Below are positions 47,299-55,561 of a stretch of DNA of 64,000 bases, piece after piece. This DNA comes from Winogradskyella haliclonae (lineage in GTDB: Bacteria; Bacteroidota; Bacteroidia; Flavobacteriales; Flavobacteriaceae). The notes below the pieces were generated by a model, which did not search any database, was not told where the DNA came from, and saw only the letters and a list, made by a program, of their open reading frames with translations. The first letter of the stretch is position 1. Every line of letters starts with the position of its first letter. A program made the translations under genes and the position numbers. The stretch covers positions 28,556 through 92,555 of the forward strand of contig NZ_BMDQ01000005.1 in the NCBI RefSeq assembly GCF_014635865.1, written 5' to 3'.

Positions 47299-48747
47299 AT
47301 GCCCGTAAAAGACACTTACGAAAAAGAATTAGCTTTTCAAGCAGACAGACGCCGAGCAACAGTAGAGTTTATTAAAATCTTAAACGATTTATGGTATGAC
47401 AAATCCATTGAACTGGTTATTTTCAGAAACCCATTAATTGACAGAACTGTAAGCGATATTTTAAACCTGCATGAATATGCTGGTGAGTTTGTTCAAAAAC
47501 CAATTTCAATTTTTGATTCTGTAGAGATTGCAAAAGCAATCAATCAGCTCGATCTGCCACCTGCAAAATTAGATATTGGTAAATTGACCTACGAGTATCA
47601 CTTAGAAGACGAAAAATTTAGTAACGCTTTAAGTTTTGTAGCAGACAAATTAAAAGATGCTGAAGACAATAATGGTATTGCTCCAAAAGACGTTGTACTA
47701 TATGGTTTTGGACGTATAGGTCGCTTACTTGCAAGAGAGTTGATGACTAAGACTGGTAAAGGAAGTCAAATGCGCTTAAGAGCCATTGTAACACGTGGTG
47801 CTATTGATGCTACTGTTTTAGAAAAAAGAGCATCATTATTAAGAAATGATTCTGTTCACGGTGATTTTTCTGGAACTGTAACTGTAGACCTAAAGAATGA
47901 AGCTTTAATCATTAACGGAACTACAGTAAACATCATATCGGCCAAAGCACCAGAGGATATTGACTATACTAAGTACGGTATAAATGATGCGTTAATCATA
48001 GATAACACAGGTGCTTTCAGAGACAAAGAAGCTTTAGAAAGACACTTGATACCAAAAGGTGCAGATAAAGTGCTATTAACTGCTCCAGGAAAAGGTATTC
48101 CTAATATTGTGCATGGTGTTAACCATTTAGAGAACGATCCAGATAAGGTTAAAATTTTCTCAGCCGCATCTTGCACAACAAATGCAATTACACCAATATT
48201 AAAAGCTATCGAAGATTCTTACGGTGTAAAATCTGGTCATTTAGAAACAATTCATGCCTATACAAATGACCAAAATTTAGTAGATAATTTTCATAAAAAA
48301 TACAGAAGAGGCCGTGCTGCTGGACTTAACATGGTAATTACAGAGACTGGTGCTGGAAAAGCAGTAAGCAAAGCACTACCTTCTTTAGAAGGGAAACTAA
48401 CTTCTAACGCTATTAGAGTTCCAGTGCCAAATGGCTCTTTAGCGATTTTAAATTTAGAGTTAGACAGAGAAACATCTGTAGAAGCTATGAATACAATGAT
48501 GAAAAAGTACGCACTTGAAGGTGATTTGGTAGAACAAATTAAATACGAAATGAGTGATGAGCTTGTATCTAGTGATATTGTTGGAAGCTCAGCACCTTCA
48601 ATCTATGACAGCAAAGCAACTATAGTAAGAGCTGATGGCAAAAATGCAGTATTATATATCTGGTATGATAATGAATATGGCTATAGTCATCAGGTAATTC
48701 GTTTAGCTAAATATGTATCAAAAGTAAGACGCTACACATATTATTAG
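47299..48747 (+). CDS. gap: Glyceraldehyde-3-phosphate dehydrogenase, long form
   Basis: A 482-residue enzyme. Residues ~1-130 are an extra N-terminal region absent from the ~335-residue standard enzyme (R-R-R-A-T-V-E-F-I-K-I-L near 18). Then the Rossmann fold V-L-Y-G-F-G-R-I-G-R-L-L (~133-144) and the catalytic S-C-T-T-N with Cys292, and H-A-Y-T-N-D-Q near 318. The end has W-Y-D-N-E-Y-G-Y-S near 455. It oxidises glyceraldehyde-3-phosphate to 1,3-bisphosphoglycerate; whether it runs in glycolysis or gluconeogenesis is not clear from sequence. Confidence 0.93.
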   Translation: MPVKDTYEKELAFQADRRRATVEFIKILNDLWYDKSIELVIFRNPLIDRTVSDILNLHEYAGEFVQKPISIFDSVEIAKAINQLDLPPAKLDIGKLTYEYHLEDEKFSNALSFVADKLKDAEDNNGIAPKDVVLYGFGRIGRLLARELMTKTGKGSQMRLRAIVTRGAIDATVLEKRASLLRNDSVHGDFSGTVTVDLKNEALIINGTTVNIISAKAPEDIDYTKYGINDALIIDNTGAFRDKEALERHLIPKGADKVLLTAPGKGIPNIVHGVNHLENDPDKVKIFSAASCTTNAITPILKAIEDSYGVKSGHLETIHAYTNDQNLVDNFHKKYRRGRAAGLNMVITETGAGKAVSKALPSLEGKLTSNAIRVPVPNGSLAILNLELDRETSVEAMNTMMKKYALEGDLVEQIKYEMSDELVSSDIVGSSAPSIYDSKATIVRADGKNAVLYIWYDNEYGYSHQVIRLAKYVSKVRRYTYY

Positions 48748-48784
48748 AAGTATGTAATCTAAAGTAGACGTTTCAACGTATATC

Positions 48785-48811
48785 AATAGCCTTACAATAT
48801 GTAGGGCTATT
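48785..48811 (+). terminator. Terminator of gap
   Basis: AATAGCC (48785-48791), inner TAC/GTA pairing, GGCTATT (48805-48811), then TTGTTT. Confidence 0.7.
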
Positions 48812-48883
48812 TGTTTATAGAAACTCAAGAAATAGTGTTAAAATCCCTATATTGGACGAGTCTTAACCTAACGTAACCAAAAA

Positions 48884-49504
48884 ATGAAAAATGCAACCAA
48901 ATTAATAGCCTTATTTGCCTTAATGCTAAGCTGCTCTTTTACAATTGCCCAAGAAACTACAAAGAATGAAGAGTTATCATTAGATAGTGGTACAATTGAT
49001 AGTCAGTTTGAATACATATTCAGGAAATCAGGAAATTTTAAAGGTACAAACGGTCAAAAATATGAAGCTGTAAAATATAGTTCATTGTTAACTCTAAAGG
49101 CACATGTTTTAGATTCATTAAAAACAACTTATACCAAATTAAATAACTCTGAGAAGACAGTTAATGATCAAGCAAAGGAAATTGAATCTCTAAAATCTCA
49201 GCTTAGCAATACACAAACAGAACTTACAAATACAAATGCCGAAAAAGACAGTATGTCTTTATTTGGCATGCAAATGAGTAAAACAGGTTATAATGTTTTA
49301 ATGTGGAGTATTATTGCTGGATTATTGGCTTTTGCGCTTCTATTTGTATTCCGTTTTAAAAACAGTAATTCCTCTACTAAAGCTGCAAAGCGTAAGTTAG
49401 AAGAAGTCGAAATAGAGTTTGAAGAACATCGCCGTGTAGCCTTAGAGCGTGAACAAAAAGTAAGACGTCAATTGCAAGATGAGATTAATAAAAATAAATC
49501 TTAA
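48884..49504 (+). CDS. Signal-peptide, coiled-coil membrane protein of unknown function
   Basis: A 206-residue protein. Signal peptide ~1-23 (ends T-I-A-Q). The extracytoplasmic part includes Y-S-S-L-L-T-L-K-A-H-V-L and then a coiled coil (~85-125, L-K-S-Q-L-S-N-T-Q-T-E-L). One membrane helix lies at ~143-162 (I-I-A-G-L-L-A-F-A-L-L-F-V-F). A charged cytoplasmic coil follows (E-V-E-I-E-F-E-E-H-R). I recall similar proteins being labelled tRNA (guanine-N1)-methyltransferase; no methyltransferase motif is present, and the true trmD is at 54641. Confidence 0.7.
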   Translation: MKNATKLIALFALMLSCSFTIAQETTKNEELSLDSGTIDSQFEYIFRKSGNFKGTNGQKYEAVKYSSLLTLKAHVLDSLKTTYTKLNNSEKTVNDQAKEIESLKSQLSNTQTELTNTNAEKDSMSLFGMQMSKTGYNVLMWSIIAGLLAFALLFVFRFKNSNSSTKAAKRKLEEVEIEFEEHRRVALEREQKVRRQLQDEINKNKS

Positions 49505-49523
49505 ATCTCCAATAGAATAAATC

Positions 49524-49555
49524 AAAATCCGTAATTTACATTACGGATTTTTTTT
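49524..49555 (+). terminator. Terminator upstream of the broken GNAT
   Basis: AAATCCGTAAT (49525-49535), loop TTAC, ATTACGGATTT (49540-49550), then T-run to 49555. The GNAT ATG is the very next base (49556). Confidence 0.88.
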
Positions 49556-49995
49556 ATGACTATACACAAGGCAACCATAGATCAACTAGAAGACCTCATC
49601 CCCCTGTTTGATGGTTATCGGGCCTTTTATAAGCAAGACAGTAACTTACCAAAAACAAGACAGTTTTTATTAGAACGTTTGCATAATAATGACTCTGTCA
49701 TTTTTATGGCCTATATAAAAAAAGGGCTGTTGGCTTTACACAACTTTACCATTTATTTTCATCGGTATCATTGGAGCGCATGTATTTACTTAACGATTTA
49801 TTTGTAGCTAAGGACTGTCGAGGCAAAGGCGTTGGAGAAGCACTAATAAATAAAGCCAAAGCACTTTGCGCTGCACAAAAGCAAAAAGGTATAGCCATAC
49901 AGACAGCTCATGACAACCCAGCTCAAAATTTATATCAACGATTAAGTTTTAAACCTGATACTGATTTACATTTCTTTTGGTCAGTGAAATCCTAA
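49556..49995 (+). pseudogene. GNAT acetyltransferase interrupted by a frameshift
   Basis: Two frames together give one ordinary GNAT protein of about 146 residues. The first (49556 on) reads M-T-I-H-K-A-T-I-D-Q-L and runs through F-M-A-Y-I-K-K. The second continues A-V-G-F-T-Q-L-Y, then L-L-N-D-L-F-V and the acetyl-CoA loop C-R-G-K-G-V-G-E-A-L, ending S-V-K-S at 49995. A -1 shift at 49717-49723 (seven A, phased A AAA AAA) joins them exactly. The first frame alone ends at 49807 and lacks the acetyl-CoA site. Options: real pseudogene, homopolymer sequencing error, or slippage-dependent expression. Starting directly after a terminator argues for weak expression. Confidence 0.75.
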
Positions 49996-49997
49996 GT

Positions 49998-50798
49998 CTA
50001 TTTATTGATTGTTCGCAATCCCTTTTTAATAATATAAGCTGTTTCTTTAGTTGGGGATTCATTTTCCCATTTGAGACAAATAGACTTTACCCAATTGGGT
50101 TGAGATTTGCTGGCGTCATTAAGCCAATTACCTACAGAATCTCGAACATATTTTGACGCATCAGAATTTAATGGCTCAAGAAGCGAAAGTCCTTTTTCTG
50201 GATGTTCTTGAAAAGCTGGTATTTTTTTAGTCCAAACACCAATAGGACGCAAGGATTCAACTGCGAAGCGTCTGATATTTTCATCTTTATTTTTTGTCCA
50301 CTTCGATAGAATATCTATAGAAGCATCTAAGTCTTCAATCATTCGTTCTTTACTAGCAAAAATAACCACCTCTCTTACACCAAAATGTGAATCAGCTGCA
50401 TAGGGTTTCATTGCGTGAATCAAATTATTAATCGAATCAAAGTGTGTGCTCTCCGCCCAACAAGACCAACAGCGTACTAAATCTGACGTATGTGATTTTA
50501 ATTTATCATATATTGACTTATCTGAAGTTAGTAAACCTAAAGTTTGACCTATAACTTTGGTATTGCTATTAGCTGTAGGTTTCTTTTGAGCATTTACAGC
50601 AACTTCAAAATCCGAATACCATTTTTCTTTGCCCAAATCTTTTAAAACTAATTTTAAAAGCACTAACTGGTCTGTTGCCAACCATTCCATTAAGTTGCGT
50701 GTTTCAATTAAGCCTTTATTTAGGTATTCAATTACTTCTGGATTGAGGTCTTTTAAACTCCGTGCTCCTTTTCTATTTTTAATATGTTCTGGTATCAT
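49998..50798 (-). CDS. DNA alkylation repair HEAT-repeat protein
   Basis: A 266-residue all-helical protein beginning I-P-E-H-I-K-N-R-K-G-A-R-S-L-K-D. Repeated HEAT-like units such as V-R-E-V-V-I-F-A-S-K-E-R (~140) and I-R-R-F-A-V-E-S-L-R-P (~195) match the AlkC/AlkD-type alkylation-repair superfamily, which removes alkylated bases without base flipping. W-S-K-W and W-L-N-D aromatic positions are consistent, but catalytic residues cannot be confirmed. It overlaps the TfoX-like gene by 4 bp. Confidence 0.78.
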   Translation of the reverse strand: MIPEHIKNRKGARSLKDLNPEVIEYLNKGLIETRNLMEWLATDQLVLLKLVLKDLGKEKWYSDFEVAVNAQKKPTANSNTKVIGQTLGLLTSDKSIYDKLKSHTSDLVRCWSCWAESTHFDSINNLIHAMKPYAADSHFGVREVVIFASKERMIEDLDASIDILSKWTKNKDENIRRFAVESLRPIGVWTKKIPAFQEHPEKGLSLLEPLNSDASKYVRDSVGNWLNDASKSQPNWVKSICLKWENESPTKETAYIIKKGLRTINK

Positions 50799-51154
50799 AT
50801 AGTTTTCTTTTTTCGTGGTTTAGGGATGTTACCAATTAAATCACTGTTTTCTTTAATAAGTTCAGCTATCTGTTGAGCACGCGTTTCAAAATTAGGTTCA
50901 TCTTCATGCAACAAAAGCCACTTTTTAATTTTATATGTTTCTAAATGGCGTAACTCAGGAATAAGTTTCTTTAAGGCATTGTGGTGTTCAATTTTAGTTC
51001 CTATCCAAATACCATTATCAACCGGATTCTCTTCTTTTTGACGAGTAGCCAAAACAATTTTATCTCCGCAATACATAGCTACATTTCCAAACATTTTCTT
51101 TGTTCTAATAGGTAATGGATATAATAAGTCTAATATAAAATCGTGCGGAATCAT
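50795..51154 (-). CDS. Small TfoX N-terminal-like protein
   Basis: About 119 residues from the ATG at 51154 (M-I-P-H-D-F-I-L-D); a TTG start at 51169 is possible. The core K-K-M-F-G-N-V-A-M-Y-C (~23-33) and G-I-W-I-G-T resemble the TfoX_N/YjbR-like small domain. The end is basic (P-K-P-R-K-K-K). Function unknown; coupled to the alkylation-repair gene. Confidence 0.55.
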   Translation of the reverse strand: MIPHDFILDLLYPLPIRTKKMFGNVAMYCGDKIVLATRQKEENPVDNGIWIGTKIEHHNALKKLIPELRHLETYKIKKWLLLHEDEPNFETRAQQIAELIKENSDLIGNIPKPRKKKTI

Positions 51155-51238
51155 AATATAGTTCTTCAAAACTAAATGGAATTTTAGAATTTATCTTCCC
51201 ATTCACTACAAAAATTAAGCTTTAACTGTTATTCTAAT

Positions 51239-51246
51239 TACATTTG
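51239..51246 (+). promoter_or_regulatory. -7 box for the LytTR regulator gene
   Basis: TACATTTG matches TAnnTTTG and ends 5 nt before the ATG at 51252. Confidence 0.5.
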
Positions 51247-51251
51247 CTTAA

Positions 51252-52964
51252 ATGACAAGAAGACTTGCTATACTAAAACTTCAGACAAAGAGTACTAATA
51301 TTAAATTTTTAGTACCTATCATACAAGAAGTACTTATATCCAATATAAGTGCTGAAGCTTCTTTTGTGGTTATTTCTAAAGACTCAACTAACACAAGCAC
51401 TGAAGTTAGTTCTGATTTAAAAACAATAGGAAAACAGCTTAATACCAATTATTTAATTACTGGAGGTCTATCAGAAAAAAACAGTTTAATTATCGTTACA
51501 CTTAAATATAATGACCTTAAAAAAGATAAAGAGAGACAAGTATCATTTGAAGTTGATAAAAATGATTTATTCAAATTAGGCGAGCTATCTCTAACGCATC
51601 TTAAGAAAATGCTTAATATCTCTAACGATGATATTTCAATTAAAGTAAATGCAAAGATTAAAAATCCTGAGATTCATCAGCTTTACGTTTTAGGTAATTA
51701 TCATTTTAATAGGTGGACACAAGGGAATGTAAAATTGGCAGTTGAGTATTATGAAAAAGTGATTCATGCTGAACCCGATTTTGCGCCTGCTTATCTAAAA
51801 CTATCAAAATGCCTGGTGTATCAGGCTGGTCGTGGATATGAGCTACCAAAGAATGTATATCCTCAAGCAAGAGAATGGGTTGAAAAAGCCTTAGAAATTA
51901 ACCCAAACTCTGGAGAAGCAATTATAGATAAAAACCTTATTGACTTTTTTTATGAGTTAGATTGGACCAATATTTACAATAGTATAGAAAAAGGATTAGA
52001 GAATTATGTAGATGCTAGTGAAGCCTATCAACAATTATCATTTTTTTGGTATGGTTTAAAGGAATATGATGCGTCTTTAGATGCCTTATATTCAGCTTTG
52101 GAATTCGACCCAATATCGACAAGCATACTAAATATGATAGGTGATGTACAATTGAGTGCAAAACGATATGAAGATTCTGAGAAAACATTCTTATCTATCT
52201 TAAAGATGATTCCAAATGATAATTCATCTTTAGAAAACTTAATGTACATATCCGCATTACAAGATAACGAGCGTAAAGCGATTTCCTATTATAACAAACT
52301 AAAAAAAGCACTTCCGAGTAGCATAGAATTTACACCAAGAATGGGTTATTTCTATGGAAAATTTGGAATGGTCAAAGAAGCGGAATCGTATTTGAAGCAT
52401 TTCAGAGACCTCTCTAAAAAAGAACCTAACAGGGTACATCACAACTATTATGCTCAGGTATATTCTGGCCGTAACGATTGGGAAAAAACAATGAATCATA
52501 TTGAACGCGGCTGGAAAGCAAGAAGTGGTATTTTATTTATACTTACAGATCCACAACTAGCACCACTTTATAAATGGAAACGCTACCAACAACTAGTTTC
52601 TGAGATTAAGTTACCTCAAGGTGTTGAAAATAACAACTACATTACGCTTCGTACAGATATTAAGGAAACATTTCGTATTAATCTAAACACATTACTCTTT
52701 CTTAAAGCAGAAGACAATTATACGAGGCTCTATTTTTTCCAAAACTTTAGATTAGAACAGAAATTAGTCCGTGCTACCTTAAAAACGGTAACACCACAAT
52801 TACCTGAACATTTCTCTCGTATTCACAAATCTTATATCTTAAATATGCATCAACCATTTCAACTATTTGGTAATGCAAAAACAAGATACATCACTCAAAA
52901 TCAGCACGACATTGAGATTCCTGTGAGCAGAAGTTTTGATGTATCTTCATTGGTTATTGCTTAA
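51252..52964 (+). CDS. TolB-like/TPR/LytTR one-component regulator
   Basis: A 570-residue soluble protein. Residues ~3-118 resemble the TolB/FlgO-like domain found before TPRs in CadC-type regulators (L-A-I-L-K-L, then L-N-T-N-Y-L-I-T-G-G-L-S). Residues ~140-440 hold several TPRs (A-V-E-Y-Y-E-K-V near 165, A-Y-L-K-L-S-K-C). Residues ~465-570 are a LytTR DNA-binding domain: F-L-K-A-E-D-N-Y-T-R, F-S-R-I-H-K-S-Y-I-L-N, and I-P-V-S-R-S-F. No receiver or kinase domain, so the TPR part is probably the sensor. It likely controls the following secreted-protein genes. Confidence 0.85.
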   Translation: MTRRLAILKLQTKSTNIKFLVPIIQEVLISNISAEASFVVISKDSTNTSTEVSSDLKTIGKQLNTNYLITGGLSEKNSLIIVTLKYNDLKKDKERQVSFEVDKNDLFKLGELSLTHLKKMLNISNDDISIKVNAKIKNPEIHQLYVLGNYHFNRWTQGNVKLAVEYYEKVIHAEPDFAPAYLKLSKCLVYQAGRGYELPKNVYPQAREWVEKALEINPNSGEAIIDKNLIDFFYELDWTNIYNSIEKGLENYVDASEAYQQLSFFWYGLKEYDASLDALYSALEFDPISTSILNMIGDVQLSAKRYEDSEKTFLSILKMIPNDNSSLENLMYISALQDNERKAISYYNKLKKALPSSIEFTPRMGYFYGKFGMVKEAESYLKHFRDLSKKEPNRVHHNYYAQVYSGRNDWEKTMNHIERGWKARSGILFILTDPQLAPLYKWKRYQQLVSEIKLPQGVENNNYITLRTDIKETFRINLNTLLFLKAEDNYTRLYFFQNFRLEQKLVRATLKTVTPQLPEHFSRIHKSYILNMHQPFQLFGNAKTRYITQNQHDIEIPVSRSFDVSSLVIA

Positions 52965-53039
52965 ACGCTTCCCGTTGACTTCAAAAATCAACTTACTTCT
53001 TCATTATTCTTTCCCATTGACTACACAAAAAAAGTTAAA

Positions 53040-53052
53040 ATACGTTACGTAT
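53040..53052. promoter_or_regulatory. Palindrome ATACGTTACGTAT before the ABM-like lipoprotein gene
   Basis: A perfect 6+1+6 palindrome immediately upstream of CATCTTTG (53054-53061), a one-mismatch -7 box. Its TACGTTACG and the nearby AAAGTTAAA (53031-53039) each fit 8 of 9 positions of the LytTR-site consensus [TA][AC][CA]GTTN[AG][TG]. Their start-to-start spacing is about 10 bp, shorter than classical LytTR pairs. Confidence 0.4.
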
Positions 53053-53097
53053 GCATCTTTGTGCTGTAATTAATATTAACATAAATAATACAGAAAG

Positions 53098-53892
53098 ATG
53101 ACACGTATTAAATTTTTAACAATGACACTATTGTTGGTTTCGCTTACAGCATTTGCCTCTTGCGAAAACAACAATGTAAAAGCAAAAGTATTGGCAGAGA
53201 ATACGACCGAGCCAATAAAAACTGAAGTAAAAAATGCTGACATTACTTTTAAAGCTGGTAAGCTAATTGAAGTTGCATTACTTACAGTAAAACCTGATGG
53301 TCAAAAAGCATTCATGGAACACTATTTTCCAAAGGTGATGCCAGTAGCAATGCCTTATGGCGCTAGACCAATTGCAAGCTTTGCAGTAACTAAAACCGTT
53401 ATGGGAAACAAGCCTAGCCAGATGGTAGTTTTCTTTGAATGGGAAAGCTTAGAACAAAAGCGTGCTTTTGAAAGCAATCCTGAATACTTAAAACTTCGAA
53501 ATATTAGGGACAACGCGCTTTCTTTTTTAAGTCAAGGCTATTTCCAAGTTGAAAAAGATATAACAGTAAATGTAGCTTCAAACAAAACTTATGACTTTGC
53601 AGGCATTTTCATCAATCCAGAAAAAGCAAACTTATTACAAGAGTACTTTCAAGCAGTTTTACCTACAGCTTCAAAACCAGAATTTGGATATACACCTATA
53701 GTAAATCTAAATCCATATCAAGGTGCAAATGACCAAAACTACCATCCATCAGTAATTGCATTTGCCGAGTGGAAAGGCGGTGTAGATTCTCAAGAGCGCT
53801 TTGAAAAAACAAAAGTATTTAAAGACAATGTAGCAAAACGTAGTGCTGGTGCACCTTACATAGATGTTTTTCATATCGTACCAATATTATAA
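53098..53892 (+). CDS. Lipoprotein with two ABM/DUF1330-like domains
   Basis: A 264-residue protein; signal peptide ends A-F-A-S-C-E, with Cys ~21 as lipid site. Two ferredoxin-like domains follow (~57-155 and ~165-264), each with an F-F-E-W-E or F-A-E-W-K strand and a Q-x-R/F-x-F-x helix pattern, as in antibiotic-biosynthesis-monooxygenase and DUF1330 proteins. Members degrade or bind small molecules; no active site can be assigned. Followed 16 bp later by the AhpD-like gene. Confidence 0.65.
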   Translation: MTRIKFLTMTLLLVSLTAFASCENNNVKAKVLAENTTEPIKTEVKNADITFKAGKLIEVALLTVKPDGQKAFMEHYFPKVMPVAMPYGARPIASFAVTKTVMGNKPSQMVVFFEWESLEQKRAFESNPEYLKLRNIRDNALSFLSQGYFQVEKDITVNVASNKTYDFAGIFINPEKANLLQEYFQAVLPTASKPEFGYTPIVNLNPYQGANDQNYHPSVIAFAEWKGGVDSQERFEKTKVFKDNVAKRSAGAPYIDVFHIVPIL

Positions 53893-53908
53893 ATCACAAC
53901 TAAAAAAA

Positions 53909-54520
53909 ATGAAAATGGAGACCTTAGAGAAAAAAGAAACCGTAAGAGGGTTTAATTTAGAAATACAAGAAAACCCATCAAAAGAAGTACAGGCCGTATA
54001 CGATTGGTATAATGAAATCTTTCAGTTTGTACCAAATCTTGGAAAATTATTAAGCAATTCGGATGCAGCCTTATTATCGTACACGCATATGCAGTGGCAT
54101 CTTGAAAAGTTAGGGAATCTAACACCTGAAGAAAACAATATCGTACAGTTAACCATTGCCATTGAGAATGAGTGTAAATATTGTACTGCTGGACATACAC
54201 TTGCAGGTAAAGTACTTTTTGGTTCTGCTGATGCAGATTTAAATGCCCTTCGTAGTAGAACAGCATTGAGCAACGAAAAATTCAATGCGTTACACGAATT
54301 TACGAAAGCTGTTTATAACAGTAACGGGCGAGTAAGTGATGCCGTTCTTGAAAACTTCAGAAATGCAGGCTATAACAATTCACAAGCATTAGATGTGATT
54401 ACAAACATTTCGGCTAAAGTATTGTCTAACCTAGCTAATCAATTAGCAATAAATGAAGTAGATGAACCCATACAACCTTTTGCGCAAGGCCTTGAGGGAT
54501 TCTCATCTGATTATAGATAA
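53909..54520 (+). CDS. Carboxymuconolactone-decarboxylase/AhpD-like protein
   Basis: About 203 residues from the ATG at 53909 (53915 also possible). The CMD core is present: E-C-K-Y-C-T-A-G-H-T with the C-x-x-C pair (~90-93) and nearby His, and preceding V-Q-L-T-I-A-I-E-N. This motif gives peroxidase or redox activity in AhpD. The closing helix V-L-S-N-L-A-N-Q is family-like. Probably an oxidative-stress or small-molecule redox protein co-transcribed with the ABM lipoprotein. Confidence 0.83.
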   Translation: MKMETLEKKETVRGFNLEIQENPSKEVQAVYDWYNEIFQFVPNLGKLLSNSDAALLSYTHMQWHLEKLGNLTPEENNIVQLTIAIENECKYCTAGHTLAGKVLFGSADADLNALRSRTALSNEKFNALHEFTKAVYNSNGRVSDAVLENFRNAGYNNSQALDVITNISAKVLSNLANQLAINEVDEPIQPFAQGLEGFSSDYR

Positions 54521-54556
54521 GATTTATAACTTATTTTTTGTTATAAGCATTAGATT

Positions 54557-54587
54557 AAGCACAAGTATTATATGCTTGTGCTTTTTT
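54557..54587 (+). terminator. Terminator after the AhpD-like gene
   Basis: AAGCACAAG (54557-54565), 9-nt loop, CTTGTGCTT (54575-54583), followed by Ts. Confidence 0.85.
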
Positions 54588-54596
54588 AATACAATA

Positions 54597-54620
54597 AAAG
54601 GAAATTTCCCAATTTCCTTT
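54597..54620. promoter_or_regulatory. Perfect 10-bp hairpin before trmD
   Basis: AAAGGAAATT (54597-54606), loop TCCC, AATTTCCTTT (54611-54620). It lies just upstream of CATCTTTG (54629-54636) and the trmD ATG. It may be a second terminator or an operator. Confidence 0.45.
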
Positions 54621-54640
54621 ATTAATCGCATCTTTGCAAA

Positions 54641-55321
54641 ATGCGTATAGATATTATCACTGTTTTACCAGAACTCTTAAAAAGTCCGTTTGAAGCTTCA
54701 ATATTAAAACGTGCTATAGATGCTGGTTTGGTAGAAGTTCATTTTCATAATCTTAGAGATTATACGACAGACAACTACAAATCTATTGATGACTACCAAT
54801 TTGGTGGTGGTGCAGGAATGGTGATGATGATTGAGCCTATAGACAAATGCATCTCAGATTTACAAGCCCATCGCAATTACGACGATATTATATACATGAC
54901 ACCAGATGGTGAACGTCTTAATCAAAGTATTGCCAACCAAGTATCACTAAAAGAAAATATTATAATTCTTTGTGGTCATTATAAAGGTGTAGACCAACGC
55001 GTAAGAGATAAGTTTATAACACGCGAAATCTCAATTGGTGATTATGTACTTTCTGGTGGAGAACTTGGTGCAGCTGTGCTTTGTGATGCAGTTATTAGAT
55101 TAATCCCAGGTGTTTTAGGCAATGAAACATCAGCTTTAACAGATAGCTTTCAAGATAATTTGTTAGCACCACCAATATATACACGTCCAAGAGAATACGA
55201 TGGTATGAAAGTCCCAGAAGTATTATTCAGTGGTAATTTTGGAGAAATAGAAAAATGGCGCGAAGAACAAGCGTATAAGCGTACAAAGGAAAGACGACCA
55301 GACCTTCTTAATGACGATTGA
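54641..55321 (+). CDS. trmD: tRNA (guanine-37-N1)-methyltransferase TrmD
   Basis: A 226-residue SPOUT methyltransferase that prevents frameshifting by methylating G37. Signatures: [20 protein letters not shown] (~36-43), the knot region [12 protein letters not shown] (~110-121) and [10 protein letters not shown] (~134-143), plus the C-terminal helical domain. It starts with a near-consensus promoter 4 nt upstream, and its stop lies inside a TGACGAT heptamer repeat. rplS follows at 240 bp. Confidence 0.97.
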   Translation: MRIDIITVLPELLKSPFEASILKRAIDAGLVEVHFHNLRDYTTDNYKSIDDYQFGGGAGMVMMIEPIDKCISDLQAHRNYDDIIYMTPDGERLNQSIANQVSLKENIIILCGHYKGVDQRVRDKFITREISIGDYVLSGGELGAAVLCDAVIRLIPGVLGNETSALTDSFQDNLLAPPIYTRPREYDGMKVPEVLFSGNFGEIEKWREEQAYKRTKERRPDLLNDD

Positions 55322-55431
55322 CGATTGAAAAATGTTTAATTAGACTTATAACAGTGTAGCAAAAAAGCCTTTACACGAATACATTATCAAATAAACTGCC
55401 TATTGCCTATTGCCTAATGCCTAATGCCTAC
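55312..55431. repeat. Heptamer tandem repeats TGACGAT and TGCCTAn
   Basis: Two units of TGACGAT at 55312-55325 overlap the trmD stop codon, and five 7-bp units TGCCTA(T/T/A/A/C) occupy 55397-55431. Both have a 7-bp period and lie in the trmD-rplS spacer. No palindromic repeat or spacer structure, so not CRISPR. Confidence 0.65.
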
Positions 55432-55480
55432 TACAACTTAAAATTTATCACTTTTCACTTCTTACTTTATACTTTTTAAT

Positions 55481-55488
55481 TATCTTTG
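55481..55488 (+). promoter_or_regulatory. -7 box for rplS
   Basis: TATCTTTG matches TAnnTTTG, 73 nt before the ATG, so rplS is probably transcribed separately from trmD. Confidence 0.5.
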
Positions 55489-55561
55489 CACCCAATTTTA
55501 GATTAACCTCTGGCGAGAATCGTGAATGTTGGTTTGAATTAACTATTATAAAGAAAATAAC

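Noticed and set aside
48884..49504. Annotation as tRNA (guanine-N1)-methyltransferase
   Set aside because: No SAM-binding knot or Rossmann motif; the protein is a signal peptide, coiled coil and one membrane helix. The real trmD is at 54641.
53864..53908. Upstream start for the AhpD-like gene
   Set aside because: It would add 15 residues overlapping the preceding gene's end; the ATG at 53909 fits the family.
55397..55431. CRISPR-like array
   Set aside because: The units are 7-bp head-to-tail repeats without spacers, and there are no cas genes.
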